The notes under the pieces: generated by a model
The model's database searches: none
Seen by the model: the letters and a program-made list of their open reading frames with translations, nothing else
What the model was told of the DNA's origin: nothing
Part shown: positions 5,261-7,238 of the stretch, one piece after another
Layout: each line of letters starts with the position of its first letter
How positions within the stretch are numbered: the stretch's first letter is position 1
Translations under genes and position numbers: made by a program
DNA from: Alphaproteobacteria bacterium CG11_big_fil_rev_8_21_14_0_20_44_7
GTDB taxonomy: Bacteria; Pseudomonadota; Alphaproteobacteria; Rickettsiales; 21-14-0-20-44-7
Length of the DNA: 7,238 nt
Direction: 5' to 3'
NCBI GenBank assembly: GCA_002787615.1
Contig: PCXJ01000067.1
Location: 1 to 7,238 of the forward strand

Positions 5261-5430
5261 AATGCGCTATAAGCCTCATTTATCACCACAACCATATTAG
5301 CATCGCCGCCCAAATCGGGGTGGTGCTGCATAACTAATTTGCGATATGCTTTTTTTATCTCATCATTGCTGAGTTTGTGCGTGATGCCCAAAATCTGATA
5401 TGGGCTGGTTCTTCCTGAACTAAAAAACAT
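5239..5430 (-). CDS. Minimal J-domain (DnaJ-like) protein
   Basis: The 63-residue product is almost exactly a J-domain, the module that recruits DnaK (Hsp70) and stimulates its ATPase. Helix I is SPYQILGI (9-16), helix II spans about residues 21-35, the diagnostic HPD is at 37-39 within QHHPDLGGDA, and helix III is NMVVVINEAYSALKK (46-60). Helix IV, the G/F region, zinc fingers and C-terminal substrate domain of DnaJ are absent, and there is no membrane anchor. The LGGD after HPD is reminiscent of the Pam18/DjlA type. AGGTAG before the ATG is a reasonable ribosome binding site. The gene starts 34 bases after the stop of the zeta-subunit gene and is probably co-transcribed. The client is unknown. 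Confidence 0.88.
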   Translation of the reverse strand: MFFSSGRTSPYQILGITHKLSNDEIKKAYRKLVMQHHPDLGGDANMVVVINEAYSALKKKRGL

Positions 5431-5464
5431 AACTACCTGTTGTTATTTTTTATATTATCTATTG

Positions 5465-5794
5465 TTATTCTTCGCTGCCTTCTTTGACTGCGCCCAAATC
5501 TATGCGTGAAATATGGGTTAATTCTTCCATTTTCGCGCGGATTTCTTCATCGCTTGCATGCACATCCGCATCTAGCAAATCAGTTTTGATTTTCTCAAAC
5601 AAATTGCTTTCCGAATACATTTTAGAAACCACGGCATCAGCATAATTTGCAGCGGCTTCGCTGGATTTGCCCATCTTTTCGGCAGCCCAAAGTGCCAGCA
5701 AGCCGGACATTTTTGCACGTACCTTAAATTGCGTTTCTTCGTCGCGCGCATATTTATCTTCATTCGCTTTTTCGCGCTTATTAAAAAATCCCAT
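5465..5794 (-). CDS. F-type ATPase inhibitory zeta subunit (DUF1476)
   Basis: The 109-residue protein belongs to the DUF1476 family. Its Paracoccus denitrificans member, the zeta subunit, inserts its N-terminus into F1 and blocks ATP hydrolysis. Family features are the N-terminal FNKREKANEDKYARDEE, which is the inhibitory segment, then FKVRAKMSGLLALWAAEKMG (residues 23-42), AANYADAVV, and the acidic stretch around LLDADVHASDEEIRAKMEEL. The length is normal. CTCCTT (5800-5805; AAGGAG on the coding strand) gives a strong ribosome binding site five bases before the ATG. The gene is divergent from purC, a linkage familiar from many Alphaproteobacteria, and is followed by the J-domain gene. The promoter at 5814-5843 implies a leader of only about 13 bases. 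Confidence 0.92.
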   Translation of the reverse strand: MGFFNKREKANEDKYARDEETQFKVRAKMSGLLALWAAEKMGKSSEAAANYADAVVSKMYSESNLFEKIKTDLLDADVHASDEEIRAKMEELTHISRIDLGAVKEGSEE

Positions 5795-5813
5795 AATTTC
5801 TCCTTGTGAATAT

Positions 5814-5843
5814 ATTATAATTACTATAGCTTTATTTGGTCAA
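5814..5843 (-). promoter_or_regulatory. Promoter of the zeta-subunit/J-domain operon
   Basis: On the minus strand TTGACC (5843-5838; five of six) and a perfect TATAAT (5819-5814) are 18 bases apart. The start near 5807 lies immediately before the AAGGAG ribosome binding site. Confidence 0.6.
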
Positions 5844-5854
5844 TTAGCTATAAT
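5825..5854 (+). promoter_or_regulatory. purC-side -10 box and inverted repeat in the divergent promoter region
   Basis: A perfect TATAAT lies at 5849-5854, in the direction of purC and 34 bases before its ATG, but no -35 resembling TTGACA stands 16-18 bases upstream. The inverted repeat TATAGCT (5825-5831) / AGCTATA (5846-5852), with centres 21 bases apart (two helical turns), overlaps both this -10 and the -35 of the divergent zeta-subunit promoter. It could be the binding site of a dimeric regulator acting on both operons. That role is inference. Confidence 0.45.
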
Positions 5855-5888
5855 TTTCAACATTAATTTACAAAGTATTTTTTATCAT

Positions 5889-6674
5889 ATGCTGCAAAAA
5901 AACCGCAAAAAACCGATTTATGAAGGCAAAGCCAAGTGTTTGTATGAAGGGCCGGAGCCGGATACGCTTATCCAACATTTTAAAGATAGCGCCACTGCTT
6001 TCAATAATGAGAAGAAGGGGACAATCTCCGGTAAGGGGGTGATTAATAACCGTATTTCTGAATATTTGATGACGCAATTGGAAGATATCGGCATCCCGAC
6101 ACATTTCATTCGTGGGCTGAATATGCGTGAGCAGCTTGTGCGCCATGTTGATATTATTCCGGTGGAAGTTGTGATGCGTAATCTTGCGGCGGGTAGTATG
6201 TGCAAACGCCTAGGAATTGCGGAGGGAGCAAGCCTTTATAGTCCGATAATTGAATTTTATTATAAGGATGATTCGCTGGGCGACCCGATGATTACCGAAG
6301 ACCATATCATCAATTTTGGCTGGATGGCACCGGAAGAATTGGAGATTGTCAAAAATCAAACATATCGTATCAATGATTTTCTGTCAGGGCTTTTTGCCGG
6401 TGCAAGGCTGAAATTGGTTGATTTCAAACTGGAATTCGGACGCATAATTTTTGAAGAAGAAGAGGTTGTGCAAATCGTGCTGGCAGATGAAATTAGTCCA
6501 GATACTTGCCGCTTGTGGGATATGGATACTAATGAGAAAATGGATAAAGACCGTTTTCGTCAGGATTTGGGCGGTGAAGCCGAGGCTTATCAGGAAGTGG
6601 CGCGCCGTTTGGGGCTTTTGGCCAAAATCAAAGAAGAAGGCGATGGTGAATCCAATGTGGAGGAAATAAAATGA
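5889..6674 (+). CDS. purC: Phosphoribosylaminoimidazole-succinocarboxamide (SAICAR) synthase
   Basis: PurC joins CAIR and aspartate with ATP to make SAICAR in de novo purine synthesis. Family motifs are YEGKAK (11-16), FKDSATAFN (31-39), PVEVVMRNLAAGS (91-103), LVDFKLEFG (176-184), LADEISPDTCRLWD (198-211) and DRFRQDLG (221-228). The product from the ATG at 5889 has 261 residues, normal for this family. The frame is open back to 5667, but that extension is antisense to the zeta-subunit gene, and alphaproteobacterial PurC proteins start just before YEGKAK. The start has no clear Shine-Dalgarno sequence. The 3' end overlaps the next gene by ATGA (6671-6674), and its last codons carry that gene's ribosome binding site. 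Confidence 0.96.
   Translation: MLQKNRKKPIYEGKAKCLYEGPEPDTLIQHFKDSATAFNNEKKGTISGKGVINNRISEYLMTQLEDIGIPTHFIRGLNMREQLVRHVDIIPVEVVMRNLAAGSMCKRLGIAEGASLYSPIIEFYYKDDSLGDPMITEDHIINFGWMAPEELEIVKNQTYRINDFLSGLFAGARLKLVDFKLEFGRIIFEEEEVVQIVLADEISPDTCRLWDMDTNEKMDKDRFRQDLGGEAEAYQEVARRLGLLAKIKEEGDGESNVEEIK
6659..6663 (+). promoter_or_regulatory. Strong ribosome binding site of the small lipoprotein gene
   Basis: GGAGG within the last codons of purC lies seven bases before the ATG at 6671. It is among the best Shine-Dalgarno matches in the window and supports this short gene as really translated. Confidence 0.75.
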
Positions 6675-6883
6675 AAAAATTGATTATTTTAAGCGTGTTA
6701 TTTGTTGCGTCATCATGTTCATACATGGAAAATATGGGTGAATGGGCGGATAAAACATTCCCAACACAGGAAGATTATAAAGATAGCAGCTATTCAAAAG
6801 ATGCATATCCATATAATAACAAAAACCGCTCTGAATATGAAGGCAAGGCAACTAGCAGTGCAGTTTACGGCAATAATAAATAG
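6671..6883 (+). CDS. Small lipoprotein inside the pur operon
   Basis: The 70-residue product begins with a lipoprotein signal peptide: MKK, a hydrophobic core LIILSVLFV, and ASSC, in which Cys16 is the lipidation site. The mature part of about 55 residues is hydrophilic and rich in Tyr, Ser, Asn and Lys (for example YKDSSYSKDAYPYNNKNRSE) and carries no domain I recognise. A membrane-anchored periplasmic lipoprotein is predicted. The ATG overlaps the purC stop as ATGA and purS follows almost at once, so it must be co-transcribed with the purine genes, although nothing suggests a role in purine synthesis. The lipobox is slightly atypical, with Ala at -3 instead of Leu. Confidence 0.82.
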   Translation: MKKLIILSVLFVASSCSYMENMGEWADKTFPTQEDYKDSSYSKDAYPYNNKNRSEYEGKATSSAVYGNNK

Positions 6884-6886
6884 GGA
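6882..6886 (+). promoter_or_regulatory. Ribosome binding site deciding the purS start
   Basis: AGGGA lies five bases before the ATG at 6892 but overlaps the first base of the alternative ATG at 6886. It therefore favours 6892 as the start of purS. Confidence 0.6.
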
Positions 6887-6891
6887 TGAAG

Positions 6892-7128
6892 ATGAAGGCA
6901 AAAGTTCATGTAACGTTGAAGAATGGTGTGCTTGACCCGCAAGGGCAGGCGATTCTGAAGGCGCTGGCAAATAACAATATCAAAGGCATAAACTCGGTGC
7001 GCCAAGGAAAATTCTTTGAGCTGGAGTTGGATAATAAAGCCGATGCCGAAGCGCAAGTCGAAGAAGCTTGCCGCAAATTGCTGGCGAATAGCGTGATTGA
7101 AAATTATGACATTGAGCTGATTGCATGA
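6892..7128 (+). CDS. purS: FGAM synthetase small subunit PurS
   Basis: PurS is the small dimeric subunit that bridges PurL and PurQ in the three-part formylglycinamidine ribonucleotide synthetase. The product starts MKAKVHVTLKNGVLDPQG and shows the family features VTLKNGVLDPQG, the VRQGKFFELEL strand and ANSVIENYDIEL at the end. It has 78 residues from the ATG at 6892 and 80 from the ATG at 6886. I prefer 6892 because the AGGGA is then correctly spaced and the protein starts with the usual MKA. The TGA overlaps the purQ ATG as ATGA (7125-7128), a sign of translational coupling between partner subunits. Confidence 0.95.
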   Translation: MKAKVHVTLKNGVLDPQGQAILKALANNNIKGINSVRQGKFFELELDNKADAEAQVEEACRKLLANSVIENYDIELIA

Positions 7129-7238
7129 AGGCAGGCGTTGTAGTATTCCCCGGCTCAAATTGTGACCGCGATATGAAAGTAGCGCTGGAAGCTGCGGGAG
7201 CGGATGTTTCTATGGTTTGGCACAAAGATACAAAGCTG
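7125..7238 (+). CDS. purQ: FGAM synthetase glutaminase subunit PurQ, N-terminal part
   Basis: PurQ releases ammonia from glutamine for FGAM synthetase. Only the first 38 codons are in the window; the gene runs off the right edge. The start MKAGVVVFPGSNCDRDM is the characteristic PurQ N-terminus of the class I glutamine amidotransferase fold, followed by the helix VALEAAGADVSMVWHKD. The catalytic Cys lies further downstream, outside the window. The ATG overlaps the purS stop. purL is expected next. Confidence 0.95.
   Translation, partial: MKAGVVVFPGSNCDRDMKVALEAAGADVSMVWHKDTKL

Noticed and set aside
5667..5888. 74-codon N-terminal extension of purC
   Set aside because: It is antisense to the zeta-subunit gene and its promoter. 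PurC proteins begin shortly before YEGKAK.

Overview
The window looks like a chromosomal stretch of an alphaproteobacterium of fairly low GC content. The strongest taxonomic clues are a DUF1476 protein, the F-type ATPase inhibitory zeta subunit typical of Alphaproteobacteria, lying divergently next to purC, and a purC/purS/purQ series of the alphaproteobacterial kind. A class-A RNase P RNA, an AlgC-type phosphohexomutase and an amidase with alphaproteobacterial motifs agree with this. De novo purine synthesis argues against an extremely reduced intracellular parasite. I cannot place it below class.

Layout. Positions 5-145 hold a start-less, GC-richer remnant on the minus strand. An AT-rich promoter region then leads into two small unknown plus-strand genes (306-620, 632-808) closed by a terminator at 846-872. 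From about 870 to 4407 everything reads on the minus strand. In transcription order this is a type IV pilin-like protein (3601-4407), an N-acetylmuramoyl-L-alanine amidase that overlaps it by a GTGA junction (2945-3604), a REP-like palindromic element (2789-2877), rnpB (2343-2725) and a phosphomannomutase/phosphoglucomutase gene (928-2292). At 4594-5229 a plus-strand coiled-coil protein of unknown function converges on a minus-strand pair, the ATPase zeta subunit (5465-5794) followed by a minimal J-domain protein (5239-5430). Divergently from these runs purC (5889-6674), a small lipoprotein gene, purS and the start of purQ, joined by ATGA overlaps or almost no spacing.

How the genes fit together. 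The right-hand part is the middle of the purine pathway: PurC makes SAICAR, while PurS and PurQ are two parts of FGAM synthetase, whose purL probably follows outside the window. The zeta subunit is a regulator of ATP hydrolysis. The pilin, the amidase and the sugar mutase belong to the cell surface. rnpB is housekeeping.

No obviously new defence or mobile system is visible. The most interesting structure is non-coding: three separate arrays of seven-base repeats lie within 1.9 kb, one beyond the 3' end of the mutase gene and one on each side of rnpB. The two next to rnpB appear to supply the -35 boxes of rnpB and of the mutase gene. They resemble the short tandemly repeated heptamers known from cyanobacterial genomes. 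Also notable are a lipoprotein gene inside the pur operon, a palindrome inside the 233-261 promoter, and a terminator that runs into the opposing J-domain gene.
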